The translations under genes were made by a program, and so were the position numbers. Source: Beverwykella pulmonaria (lineage: Eukaryota; Ascomycota; Dothideomycetes; Pleosporales; Melanommataceae). From it: a DNA stretch of 64,000 bases. This document shows positions 34,819 to 47,400 of this stretch, one piece after another. The stretch lies in assembly GCA_001599595.1 (NCBI GenBank), contig BCHH01000001.1, forward strand, positions 3,687,068-3,751,067, in the 5' to 3' direction. Numbering within the stretch: position 1 is the first letter of the stretch; the number at the start of each line of letters is the position of its first letter. The notes beneath the pieces were generated by a model that saw only the letters and a list, made by a program, of their open reading frames with translations, did not search any database and was not told the origin of the DNA.

Positions 34819-37050
34819 AGTAGTATCTGTCTACCTTATGCATGGCTTCCATTAAGGATAGTCTTCTATTCCTCCGAAAAAATTGGCGTTCTTACCTCCA
34901 AACAAGACACGGCTGAGACCTCTGCGCTTTTGTGAACTGTAGCTGGATACAGTGCGGTGAATATCACTAGCCCAAAAGATGAAGTGCGAAACTTTTATTC
35001 ACCAACAACCCAGACTATCTCTGTTACGGTGATTTCTCCTTCTTCAAGCACTTAAGATTTCTTATATAAGCACCATACTTTGCACTATGTCCAGACACGT
35101 ACACATGTGCGCAATTAACGCAACAAAACCACCTACTTACCCATCCTAGCGCATGGCCATCTAGTACAACAATAATCGAAATACCTAGAATGGAATCTGT
35201 TGGTTTCACAGGGCTATTGCAATAGCAATGGGTGGGTTCTAAGCAAAGTATTGATTCGTGTATGTGTCTATCTGAGGTGAGGCTCAGGAGGTTGTATCAT
35301 CCCTTTGCCGCCAAGCGTCGCTAGTGTCTCATGTGATAAACACGTGATCACAACATCACCACGTGATCACCACGTTCGATATATATTCCAACAGAATCAA
35401 AAGCGGATAATGCGATGGTTGCAAGAGCATCGACCAAAAGCTCAGCAACTCCTTTCTCTCGCCCAAAATCTCGTCCCAAAAATAATCTCCACAAAATCAC
35501 ATCTGTCCCCAAACCCTCAAACGCTGGTATCCGCATATCCACCTCCCTTCTTAGGCCTTAATCCCCCTTCTTACCATTTATTCCTTACCGTGGTCATCCT
35601 CTTCTCCTATTAACGTCCCCGAATCATGCTCAAAGCAATTTTATGGTGCGTAATGGGTACTGCCGGGCGCTTCGTCCTTTCAATATTAAACTGGAAGTAC
35701 TACTCCGACTATCTTACCGTGTTGGCTCCGCGGTGGAATAGCGAGGAGACCGATTTATTTGCGGTATTGGGGTGTAATGTCATGGTTTAAATATCCGGAG
35801 ATGCGGGACCGTGGCTTATGATGAGGGAGGCTTGAGATGTGCCTGGCGGTCCGCTGGACGAGTTGGAGGTTGGATATAGACAAGTTTGGAGAGTGAGTGC
35901 GGACATTGGAAAGCGATCTAAGGGGTGTGATCTACATCGATTATCGAGGAGCTTCTGTGTTTGTTCGGGGCGCGAACCACGACATGGCATTCCATAGCCT
36001 TACGATTGCAAGCTCGTGAAACCTTAGTCTATGCGTCGTCTCTGAAACACAATCGCTATATTCGAATCTCTCGCTGACGGATATTTTGCTGCCCTACGAC
36101 TTCCTCTTCTCTTCCATTCCTCCTTCCAAGCTCAAAATGCGCACACCCATCCTCCGCATCCAAATAATACAAAAAACCTCCACAATATCTACTCCATCAC
36201 CACCGTTTTCCTCTTCAACCTAGTCTTGGTGGCGGCCTTCCACACTAGCGATGTATCTCCCTTTAACCGTCCTTCCCATGCTACGGTTTCAAACCCTAGA
36301 GCATCGCTGCTCCAAGCTCTTGTACTCGCGATACGATCACCCGCTTGCAGAGGTGTGGTGTCACAATGGAACATTCTCAAAGCGTAATTACGAACGCGAT
36401 ACTTTGGACCTTCAAGGCTAGATCATGGTGAGCCTGTGCTGTCTGAGGAGCACGAGGTAGAAATTGCAGGAAAAGGTTAATGAACTGCAGAAGGAGAACT
36501 TGGGGATGAGGTTGAGGGACAAAATCGATGTGTTGCCACGAGGTCGATGGAGAAAAAGGTGACGAGAGAGAAGGCGTATAGTGTGGTTGCTGGGTACTTG
36601 ATTGGCGAGCATTGGGCACGATTGTTGATGTGAGTGTAAGGGTTCTCGGGAGCTCCTGGAAGTCACAACTGAAGTGACAATTCTCTGGGTCATGCATCCT
36701 GAACATACAGTACTTCGATTGCCGTTTCAAGTTTTTTTTTTAACCACCAGACTACTGCTGCCTACGAGGAGTAAGAAGTGTTCTCGTCTAGTTTGATAGA
36801 GATAAGCCTGGCGGATGCAATGGGGCAGTGCTGAGCAAGGCTAACCTTTTGCCCTCTTTCTAAATCAGTATGGCCTGGCAAAGGCATATTATGCAGAGAA
36901 GGTAGAATTAAATGAGTAGGTGCTATATAGATGTCTCACGTGAGTAAGATCTTATGCAATTCCGGTCTACTGTTTTTAGCGTTGATAAAACTTAACTTCT
37001 CTTCCTCTCTATCAGAAAACATGGACTAGGATGGTTTGAAAAAGTTCACA
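34819..37050. other. 2.2-kb gene-poor DNA
   Basis: Contains the right inverted-repeat arm (35199-35387) and a short ORF at 35410-35610 following a CACGTG/TATA module, with a hydrophobic end but no known family. A TCACGTGA is near 36937. No supported gene. Confidence 0.5.
35199..35387 (-). repeat. Right arm of a long-range inverted repeat, with CACGTG boxes
   Basis: Reverse complement of 24333-24583 by eye. It contains the palindrome GCTATTGCAATAGC, CACGTG at 35341 and 35360, a degenerate CACGTT at 35371 and TATATATT at about 35380. Some boxes intact in the left arm appear here as CATGTG or CACGTT, i.e. transitions. Confidence 0.7.
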
Positions 37051-40000
37051 TTAATCCTGTTTACTCCTGTGGGAGGGCGTCTTAAAAAGGGTATCGGTAC
37101 TCGTAGCCTCACTTGAATCCTGTGTACTGACTGTGTGGAATGAGAAGTCCAGCTCGCCCACAAGTTTCTTCACCGCACTGCCAAACCTGTCAGTCATCTA
37201 TACCCGTAACCTTGAATCGACTACAATACTCACCTCAATAACTTCTCAATATCCATATGAATACATCTAGTACTAATCTGCATGACCGCAAACGCAGCAT
37301 ATCCCGGCTCCGCAATATGTCTCACGCCCAATATATCTCGATCGACAGCCTCCATCTTTGTGCTCAGCTTATACGACTCCGGTGCTGCGAGGTAGGGAGG
37401 CAAGGGTTGGCCGCTCGTGATGCTAGAGGAGAGGAGGGCCAGTAAAGATGTGATTTCGTGGGATGTGATGTCGACGGAGCTGACGATGCGTTGGAAGTCG
37501 CGAAACCATTGAGCCGAGGAGTCTGAGTCCGAGGAGTTGTGGTTGGCTTGCGCGAAGGTGGTGGATGCGTAGCCTATGAGAGCGGTGTAATTTGTGATAC
37601 TGAAGACGTTAGCTTACTGATAAATAGAAATGGCTGCGAGTACCTACTTAGTTACGCATTGGATGATTAATTCGTACTCTTTTCTAGGAAATTTACCGCC
37701 AAGTGGGAACTCCCATTTCACCATTTCGGAGTGCATTTTGAGTCCCTCCAGGGTGAGCATTTGCTTTGCGAATACCTTGTTTCGAGCTTTAGTCAGTAAT
37801 GAAGCTGGGGATCTTGCGTCGGTTGGGTCTCCCTCATCGCCGCGAATCCGAGCCATTACGGTTTCATGCATGATGGAATAGTAGTTGGCAGAGAGATATA
37901 GCGCCCCACCCAACTTTTGCCTGAGAACCGAGTGCTCAGAGACCGGATACGGGAACACAGTCCAGAAAAAGGCCACAGCCAGCCCGCCCACAACGGTCGC
38001 CAACCGATAGGGCCCAAGAAGGTAGATGGGGTAATATGGCTGGCCATTCGACGTTGCAACCGCTCTTCCAACTTTCCGAACTTCCAGTTCGTAGCCAATA
38101 ATCATAGTAGTGGTGACTACACTGATTAAAGCTGCAATGACTACCTCTGGCTTTTTGAGTGCGAAGTAAAATCCGAATGATGTCAAAAACCAAAGGAAAA
38201 CGATGATGCCCGGCGTCTTCTTATCAGGGATGTAATAGCAAAGAAAGGCGACGACCATGGCGATTATGGTCCCAGTGATCCTGAGGAGGAAAGTGTAGAC
38301 AGTTGCTCCGGACGTGGGTACCATACTGATAGCAACCATGATCATTGCCCAGACGATCCGCTGTTTAACAAACCAGTCTTGCGTATCGCGCAGGTACACG
38401 ATTATTGCAATACTCAAGGTGGCACAGGCCGTACGGAAGCCGAACGCCGAGTCGGACGATCTCAGAAACCTTGCAATGGCTCTAATAGAGTTGCCAAACT
38501 TCTCCCACGTATTTACTGGTGGTAAGTGCTCTGGCTCCTTCCGCATATTGTACGCTTCACCCATGTAGACGATGTTATTTCGTTCCATCCCTGCCAAAGT
38601 CGTTTCGTTATCGTGGTTACTATCTCCTTCCTTGAAGATGCTAACAAACCATTTTTCTAGCCGTTTCTTTCCTGGGTTGATGAGCTTTGACTTGCGAGTT
38701 GCCAGATCTATCCCGTCTGAGAACCGAGCTAACTCCAGCACCGCGCAGCTGACAGAGTGGAGAAGAAAGATGATGTAAAGAACAAGGTAGAGTTGCCTTC
38801 GACTGTGGTGACGGGACCAATGAGGCTCCTTCTCTATTTCGAGGGCCGAATGACGAAGTGAGTCTGGACTGAGAACGAAGTTCTCCTGGATCTTGATGCC
38901 TTTGGTTTCGACCCAATGTTTCAAGGTCGTCTCTTTTCCGTGGGAGAAGGCATCGCACTGCTTTTCGAGATAGGACACAAAATCTTCATCTCCTGGCTGC
39001 ACTAGTTCGCCTGTTATTTCTGGATCTGTTCCGATTGATGCTTTCTTCTTTGGCGTTTTGATCAATTGAAGTCGCATGAGTGTGTGCTGGAGTCCCCCAT
39101 CCATGGCCTGTATGATCGTTGCAAAAGGGGCATGGACCGACTTCATGATCTCATTCCAGTCTTGCACGGCCTGCTGTCGTGTTCTCTCTGAGTCGGAATT
39201 AGGGTCCTCAAAACCCTCCGCCCCCCAATGATTCCAGTGGTTCAGCTCGGCATATCGGTCGAAAAGGTCCATGAGAGATCCAAGCCCCACCAAAGGAATC
39301 ATAATAGCGCGAAGGCGTTTGAAAACCCCCTCAAAGTCCTCGGGGGTGAGTTTCCCCCAAGCTATCTCCCGCTTTGCAAAGGGAAGGTCGCCATACAGTT
39401 TCCCGTGCAGCGCAGTGAACGCAGCGGTCATCTTCTTCAACGCAGCAATTTCCGGTTTCATCGCCGGCGTCTTGGATGTTGGTTCTCCATTCGCATCTGG
39501 CGATATATTTTTGCCGAAAACGTTGGACGTCTCCAAGCTCTGGAAGTACTCCTTGTGCGCTTGTAGGGTCCCTCTTAAAAGCATAATGTAGCCCGATATT
39601 TCCTTCGTCACAACCTGGCGGCACGTAATGGGGAGAATGAGTAAAGACACTCCGGTCGCAATCGCATGTCCAGTTAGGAACGTGTAAATCAGCCGTCGGA
39701 TGAACATCTCGCACGCTAGTGTAGTTGTGAACTGTGGGCCGTAAGTCGCGGCGATATTGACGAATATGGAATACATAATCGCGGGGAAGGCGAGCTGAGG
39801 AAATCTGGCTTTGATAGTGTTGACAAGCCAGATCTGGAGAAAGAGCCAAACGGCGCAGACGGCCGACTGGGAGGAGTTGTATGGATCGGGAGGTTGTCCA
39901 GCAGGTGTTGTGCGAAGGCGGGCCTGGCAGGCTGACCAGAGCATCAACATGTTGACAGCACCGCCGAGACATGTGGCGAAGATGTTCATGGTCATGGTTT

Positions 40001-40425
40001 GGATGAACTTTGCTCTCGGCATTATGCAAAACCCCAGGATGGAGATAATGGCCACAAGGTAGCCCAAGGTGGTGTACTTCTCCGCGATAACATCAGCTTG
40101 GTACCTATCCACTCATCAGCACTCAGATTTGCAAACTTGATCTGTACATGAGCACATACATAGCCAGAGCGATAGCAGGAGGCAGAGTAGCCTTCATCAT
40201 CATAAGCCAGGTTGGAATATCCATTTCCAATTTCCCCCATAGTCGCGCAATCCTCGATTTGCTGTTGGCATCTTTACTAGCTGTCTCTCCATCGCCGTGC
40301 GCGTCGGTCAATATCGTCTGGCCGTTGACATGACTCGGCTTTTCGGTTGGCTTAGTCGCATCCCCATCAATGTCGTCATTAACATTTCTGCCTATTTCAG
40401 AGCTACTCGACGCCGATGCCGCCAT
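37051..40425 (-). CDS. Aromatic-acid exporter-like membrane protein (ArAE_2/FUSC type)
   Basis: Four exons on the minus strand: 40425-40160, 40104-37648, 37599-37234, 37186-37051; 1074 residues, all phases closing. The start is at MAASASSSSEIG. Structure: polar N-terminus; first block of six helices (from WLMMMKATLPPAIALAMYQ through ATGVSLLILPITC); a large cytosolic helical region (PEIAALKKMTAAFTALHGKLYGDLPFA); second helix block (ATLSIAIIVYLRD, WAMIMVAISMVPTSGATVYTF, GIIVFLWFLTSFGFYFALKK, LATVVGGLAVAFFWTVFPYPV); then a C-terminal soluble domain. This matches the fungal putative ER transporter 6TM N-terminal plus DUF2421 family, related to FUSC fusaric-acid resistance exporters. Substrate unknown. 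Confidence 0.88.
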
Positions 40426-40991
40426 TTCAACTCTTGAATTAAGGAGAGACAACAAACAGAAAGTAGGAAGAAAATGAGGAATTGGAATTGGAATTGACAC
40501 GGAAGAAGGAAAAGGTAGAGATCGCAACTGCCAAGTTTAACCCTGGTGGGTATGCTAGCGCGCTAATGCTACGTTCCGGATCGAGGCGGACTACGGTCAT
40601 CATAAGGAGATCTGAGTGGTCAAGCTTTTAGCCTGTTGCTTAGTCCGCTGGCCGATTTTTAGCTCGGGGAAATTAGTAAGGGCCTTGCGCTCGTACAAAA
40701 TTCATTACAGCACCATGCATTTTCAGTTCGGAGCTGATGTTCTGAAGTGTAAGCTGAAATCTCGGTTAACGTCTTCGATAGATCCCTTGCCGCAATTGCT
40801 ACAAAGAGGAAGTCTAAAAGTTGCCTCCTCGGAGCGCGTGAGGACAACGGGAGAGCTCATCCTAGAGCCGCTCACGTCTTTGTACGTTCACCATTCACCT
40901 CGTTATAAGCCAAGTCTCCATAAACACCTAGTTCAGCAAGCAGTAAAAATCGTGGTATCCTTCACCTTTTATATCTACCCTAACCCACTCT
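40426..40991. other. Intergenic between UTP8 3' end and exporter start
   Basis: 566 bases between two minus-strand genes, holding the UTP8 3' end and the exporter promoter. No ORF with recognisable content. Confidence 0.55.
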
Positions 40992-43984
40992 TTATATAGC
41001 AATTCTCTCAAAGCTGTACTTCGGCACTCGCTTGCTTATCAACATGCCGATCTCTCTGGCACTTCGTTCCTCCTTTTTACCGCCCTTACCCGCCTTCGTC
41101 TTTTCAATCCCTTGATCCACCTTCCCACCCAAAGGCAGCATCGGTAGCACCTCGTCGATCGCGACATCCAACGCGAACGGCTTGCCCTGGCCTTGCAAAG
41201 TTTTATTCGATGGCTTTTGGCTCTTAGAAATGTTAGCTGCATAGCGCAGAAACTCACTCAGAAGCCCCCGCATGTATCGCGCTTCCCAGAAGCCGTTGAG
41301 GGCCTCAGAAGTATCCTCGTACAAATCTTTGATTGTTTCTTCGGTCGATTCTGAGGAAGTTGTCCCGCCGACTGTAGCAAGCCAAGCGCCGGCACCGATG
41401 GCGTCGAGGGTGCAGCTTAGCAACGAGGCAATGATTGCAACAGCATGGTCATCTGGATCCTCAGATACGGTTTCGACTGGTGATGACTCCGAGTCCGCAA
41501 AGTCGTATTGTGAAGTCCAGCCACCATTTTTTAGCTCCAAATGGAGAAGTCTGATAAGCGACTCTAGCTCTCTGCGAGGGAGCATCGACCGGAGGACGGA
41601 ACTAACAACGGGGGCTGGAAATGTGTGAAGTCTGATGAGAGCCGGGCGGAGGGTATGACTACGAATGAGAAGACCGTTGTCGAGTATGGACAGAGCATGA
41701 TCGAGGTCGTGGTCGGCGGCCTCAAGCTCTGAAGCCAAATCTACGTCCATTGCATCTTCGGATGGTCCAGTGCCATTTGTAAGAAGCCTGGGTAGCGCCT
41801 CGGTTTCTGGGCGATCGTCTAGGCTTTGCATTACCAATTTGATCGCCTGCACCACTTCGCCAATAGGAAGGGAATGGCAATGATTTAGGAGAGCCGAGAG
41901 GATGTGCAGTTCGGGGTCGAATTCTACGATTGCCTTTACGATATCGCCATCAGAAATCGACATTATTGTTTCAAGAGATTTGGGCTCTTGTTCCAGAATA
42001 GATCGGCGGATAGACTCTTTGGTGATATACCCCGAATTAAGTAACCATTGAAAGACGTTTGGCGGGAAAAATGCAATCTTCAAAGAGTGATTCAACTCTT
42101 TGACCTGGGTCCATCGAAATATTCTGCTCAGTGCGTATGCCACTTGGTATCGATGACGATGTCGCTGGGCATCCGGGATGACAGCTGGGAGTTGCCATTT
42201 TCGAAGTAGAATATCCGAAGAGCCTCCGTGTGGTTCATCTACCTCCTTTTCGGGTTCATCTACCTCCTTTTCGGGTTCATCCACCTCCTTTTCGGGTTCC
42301 ATCCCGTTGGCCAGAAGTGAGCCCTGCGCTCCATTTTCTAGCTTGGCATGCGGGTTTGACTCGTTTTCCGCATCCGAAACTGCAAGCTCAATTCCTAAAT
42401 CTGCCGCAAAGAGTTCTTCAAACTTCGCAACCTTCCCTTTTGAAGCGTACTTGTCCAGCTTGGTCATCCGCTTCTGCCAGTCTTGCCACTGTGGGGTGTC
42501 TTTCAGGGACGTCCCACCGAGGAGACTACCAAGTGGTTTCGATGCCGTAGACTCACGCGGGATTCCTTTTCCAATGGAGTTGATCAAGAGCGTACCGTCT
42601 GTCTTCATTCTTTTCCGGCAAAGAGATCCTCCGAGCTGAATGCCAATCACTTCATGATCCAAGATCCCTACTGCGAGCCCAATTTCGGCGAAGTGCGCTA
42701 CTAGTACCGGTGATGTGTCTGTGTCTTTGGCTAAGTCGGATTCTGCATGCTTCCTTTTCTTCGAATCGTTTGACGCACTTAACCTCGGCTGCAGAGGCAG
42801 CATGGCCTGGATAGATTTGTATTTGACATCGAGTATACTGCACTTTTCTCGCGATATTGTGAATAATAGGTCAGAAGAAACGCGTAAAAAACAGTCAATG
42901 CTGGAAGCTGGAACAGTGACTTCCGAGTATATGTTTGGTACGGTTTTAGTGAAGTCGTAGGAGACGAGTCCGCCATCCACAAGCTGGTGGAGGACGCCAC
43001 TTGCGGGATGCAGCGAGTATGCCCCTTTGGGTATCTTGGTTGCGGACAACAATGTAGATGATGGTAAAGTCCAGGTCAACAGGTGCTTCAGCGGTGGGAG
43101 ATGAGTTGCGGAGAGGTCCGGGGAACGCATCTGCAGCTGAAATAGTCCTAACCTCCTTGAGCCGTCTGGGTGTCGAGAGATGACACAAAGAACTTGCGTG
43201 AGATCTAGAAGCTCTGATATGTCCTCCAAAGTGGGATCCAGGATGGCTGCAATATCTGCACGGCTTCGCAGCAGCCCACGGATTACCGCCTTTGCTCCGC
43301 TGAGTGTGATGTATTCGACTTCCGCTTTAGCTGTATCTGCTTTACTCTGTCGACTCGGAGAATAAGATGACAAATTTGTGTCCCATCTTACAACACCCAG
43401 GTCTGATGAGAGACAGGTGACATGTCCGTTTTCAAAGACTACCAGGACATCGTGAGAGTCGTTGCTGGAAGAGCCACCGGGGGATATCGGGATCGACTCG
43501 ATTGCAATGACTTTATCTGCGGGGCTTGATATAGTGTGGACCGATTTCACTGTATCCGTCGCGCTGTCTTTCTGAATCCTCTCGGTGAAGCATATCAGTT
43601 GAGGTTTCTCGCTTGGTGCAGATTGTGTGGTAGACACGTATGTAAAGCGGTGAGACGGGTTTTTTGAGGAGCCTTTTCGATACAACGAGTACGGAGCGGT
43701 GGTAAACGAGGTTTGAGGCGGCAGTGCGTAGGACGTTACGAGTTGCGGATTTTGAAGCTTGAAAAGATTTAGCTAAGATCGAAATAAGCAGGATTCTCGA
43801 AGCATACGCTGTAAATCAAAACTCCTTCGCCATCAACGCCAACAGCGATTTCAGTCCTCTTTCTCTTCTTCGAACCGCTAATGCTGCAAACACTGGCTGC
43901 CTGCGTGCGCTCGCCTGTGGTATGGATGGGCCGCGGAAGTGACGTTAATGTGAATGGAGTGCCAATCTCGTTGTTGAACGACAT
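40992..43984 (-). CDS. UTP8: U3 snoRNP t-UTP subunit Utp8
   Basis: Two exons on the minus strand: 43984-43808 and 43757-40992, joined in phase 0; 980 residues. The start MSFNNEIGTPFTLTSLPRP precedes a beta-propeller domain, with QNPQLVTSYALPPQTSF and SLYRKGSS just after the splice, as expected of Utp8. The propeller continues to about residue 450, followed by a linker with a 7-residue repeat (EKEVDEP) and a helical C-terminal domain (FRWTQVKELNHSLKIAFFPP, LESLIRLLHLELKNGGWTSQYDF). The C-terminus is basic (KTKAGKGGKKEER). Utp8 belongs to the UtpA/t-UTP complex that starts assembly of the small-subunit processome on nascent pre-rRNA. Divergent from ELG1. Confidence 0.9.
42233..42295 (-). repeat. 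21-bp tandem repeat, three copies, in UTP8
   Basis: Three consecutive 21-base units, differing by one base in the last, encode EPEKEVD repeats in the acidic linker of Utp8. In frame, so copy number can vary without breaking the protein. Confidence 0.9.
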
Positions 43985-44447
43985 TTTGTTTGCCAGACCG
44001 GGCCAATGGAGCCGTCGTATGTCTGCGTGTATCGTCAACTAGAGGCGCAGATGTGTTGTGGCTGGAGCGAAAAGGAGGATATCGCGACAAAAATTTCTAT
44101 AGTTGCGGACCTCGAAATGGCAGAATGAGGCGGTGAGCGAAAGCTAGGACGAAATCTTGGCGGAAGAACGCCACAGCTCAGCCACGTCGCGTTCCTGCGT
44201 GTTTGACGCGCTTTGATTTCACTCTACTTCCCAGCTCACCCACTCGCCCACCCTTCGCCATCGTAACACTTCTCCTCTCCGCGCTTTATAATCCTTTCAA
44301 CCTGTACACCTCTTTCTCTAAGCAGCCTCTCTTTTACACTCAGCATCGCGTTCACCAGCACTCTTCAATCTCACCGGATTCCAAGGAAGCCCTCATACCA
44401 TTCGCTCGCGTGTACAGCTATGCGGCGGTAACTGGAGTCCTTTGTAA
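43985..44447. promoter_or_regulatory. Shared divergent promoter of UTP8 and ELG1
   Basis: 463 bases between opposite start codons. ACAAAAATTTC at about 44087-44097, 105 bases upstream of UTP8, resembles the RRPE element. The ELG1 side is C/T-rich (44220-44400), with CTTTATAATCC near 44284 as a possible TATA. Confidence 0.5.
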
Positions 44448-47400
44448 ATGGCGCTTGCTGCGGTACAATCCCCCATACTTATGGAGAAGAAAACTGTGCA
44501 TCCCTTCTTTTCCAAACCTCTAAGTATGCTATTCTACCATTTCCAAACCCCCTCAACTGACCATCCCGCAGGAAATCCCTCCCCGGAGCGGAAGTTCCCC
44601 TTGCAAGAAGTGCTTGTCGATATAGTAAAGAACGACCCTGACCATGGGCAATCGGATGCTGGTGAACAACCTTCGAAGGCGCGCAAGAAGCGGACTCGGC
44701 AAGCCGACGGAGGGAAAGACAAGAAGGAGGTCGCTCCTGGAGAGAAGATTCAGGCCCCGTTAGACGGATTCACGCGCTCGTTGAACGTTCCCAATGGGCA
44801 TGAAAGCGTCCCGTCGTTGGAAGAAGACCCAAATCAGGATCGAAGGAAACGAAACAAGACCACCTCTCCTAATCCCACCACAACCCCACATACTGAGACT
44901 GAACCGGAGGTACATACAAACAACCTCGAACGGCTAACGCCACTACAAACCGAGGCCGAGAAGGATGCGGCCCGACTTCCAAAGGAGTCTGCCAACATGG
45001 CAATGGACAACTTATCCGCGACTGAGACAAACAAAAGCCTTCCCCGGGAAAATGGGACCGACAGTACACCATTCCAAATAGTTGATCAAGCAGCTGGAAC
45101 CCCGGACGCTCTTGAAACATCAATTGAGCCCACCAAACCGTTAGAATGTGAACTGAAGAAGACAACGCCAAAAAAGAAAATCTTGAAAGTCAGCAAGAAT
45201 GGAAAACTCATCTCCCCAAGTTCTACCAAGCCAGAGCCTGCAGTGTCAAGCCCGAAAAAGAGACGGAAGCGGACCACATCCAGGGTGAAATCCCCACCCA
45301 CCATTACAATCATAACCTACGGATCAGATGTTGAAAGCCGAAGGGCTATTGGTCAAAAGATTGAGGACATACTCAGCAGTAGGAAAAAACCTCTGGTGTT
45401 CCTAGCGACTATGCCCAAAGTGCCTGCAAAGTCTGTGGAGCCTCCAAAGTCAACGCATCCTTTCTTTCTCGGCAAAGCCGCTCAAAAGAAAGATAACCCA
45501 CCATCAACTGGACCGCCTGTCAAAACCGAGCCTCTACCGTCTCCTAGAGCCGAAAGAAGAAGTGCTGTAACACCAGGAAAACTGAGAGCCGAAAGTCGCA
45601 TGCATAAGCCATCGCAATGCATGCCAGCCATTAGACCAATTGGAGGCAGCAGTCAAGCCAGAAATCAGAGTGGGCTGAATGAGCCATTGTGGCCTTCCAA
45701 AGACAACGCACACGTTCGCAATTTGGAGAGTAACGACATGATGAGCAACGTCAAAAGTCGAATAGTTAAAAATCCCGTCATCCGCGTTCGGAAACTTAAG
45801 AGCAACATCATCACAGTTCCATATGGCGAAGACCTGATTACTCGATTGTCTCACCAGCTTAGACCTTCGATACAGAAGCATTACCAACAGGCTGACACCT
45901 TCGAGCCCCCAGAAGACGTCCGATTACCGAATCGATTACTCACCACCGGTGTCAACATCCAAGAACGCGTACGCAAAGAAGTCAGAGCTCTTCTGCTGAG
46001 CTCTAGCGAGCAGAATGGTAACCCGACTGGTACGCATCCAGCAGTAGATGCACTCTTCAGGGACGTCGAACACACTCTGTCCCATTTCGATCAAGGCACA
46101 TGTGAAAGTCAGGCATGGGCTCAGAAATACGCCCCTACTTGTGCTTCACATGTCTTGCAATCCGGAAATGAGGCAACCATCCTTCGAGACTGGTTGATGA
46201 ATCTTACCGTAAAGTCTGTGATCAGCAACGGAACTAAGACCGCAAATGTTCTGGATGCTAAAAAGCCACCGAAAAAAAAAAGGAGAAAGGAGGTGGATGA
46301 TTTCATTGTTTTTAGCGACGAGGAAGAGGATGGGGAGATGGTCGAGATCCCGGAATCAGAAGTATACGGCCGATCCGAGGGATTGCCGCAACCAAGGTCT
46401 GTCAAAAGGCCACAATTCTCAAGACACAAGAACGTTATTGTCATTAGTGGACCACATGGTTGTGGAAAGAGTGCTACGGTGTATGCTGTTGCCAAAGAGT
46501 TGGGATTTGAGGTCTTCGAGATTAACTCAAGCAGCCGACGGTCTGGAAAAGACGTTCAAGACAAGGTCGGTGACATGTCGGAAAACCACCTGGTCAGCAA
46601 CAAGAGGAACCACGTTTCGGTCAAATCGGAGTTGTTGCCCGCCGAGGACACTGACAACGAACGGATGGACGAGGCTCTTCAGAAAGACCTCGAGAGTGGA
46701 CGGCAGGGCACCATGACATCCTTCTTCACATCCAAACCTCAAAAAGAAGCGAAGCCAAAAGTAAAGGCGAACGTGATAGAGCCGCGGAAGGCGCCTACAG
46801 CGGCGCAGGCTACTCTTCCAGTCGCCCAAGCTCCACAGAAGCTTCAGAAGCAGTCTCTGATCCTTCTCGAGGAAGCTGATATTCTCTTCGAAGAGGATCA
46901 ACAGTTTTGGTTTCAGGTCATCAGGCTTGCATCACAATCGAAACGACCAGTCGTCATAACATGCAACAATGAGGCCCTCATACCTACGTATGACTTGCCA
47001 CTCGGTGCTATACTCCGCCTTTCGCCCCCTCCTATGGACCTTGCGGCCGACTACTTGCTCGTGTTGGCAGCGCGGGAAGGACATCTTCTCGAACGGAAAG
47101 CGGTTTGTCATCTACTCCAGTCCAAAGACTATGACCTCCGTGCCAGTATTGCCGAACTGAACTTTTGGTGTCAAATGTCTGTTGGCGACAGGAAAGGTGG
47201 CCTAGAATGGATATATCAAAGATGGCCCCCCGGAAAAGATATCGATGAGTGTGGCCGGCTTCTCCGAGTTGCTAGCCAAGGAACATATTTATCAGGCATG
47301 GGTTGGCTATCGCACAACGTGGCTGTCTCTCCGGAAAACATTGGCTTTGAGAGGGGGGAGGAGCTCTTGCGGGAGGCCTGGACTGCTTGGGGTGTCAACC

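Noticed and set aside
24583..35199. A complete DNA transposon with transposase between the inverted repeats
   Set aside because: No transposase, reverse transcriptase, helicase or tyrosine recombinase motif was found between the arms, and no clear target-site duplication was seen; only the repeat pair itself is reported.
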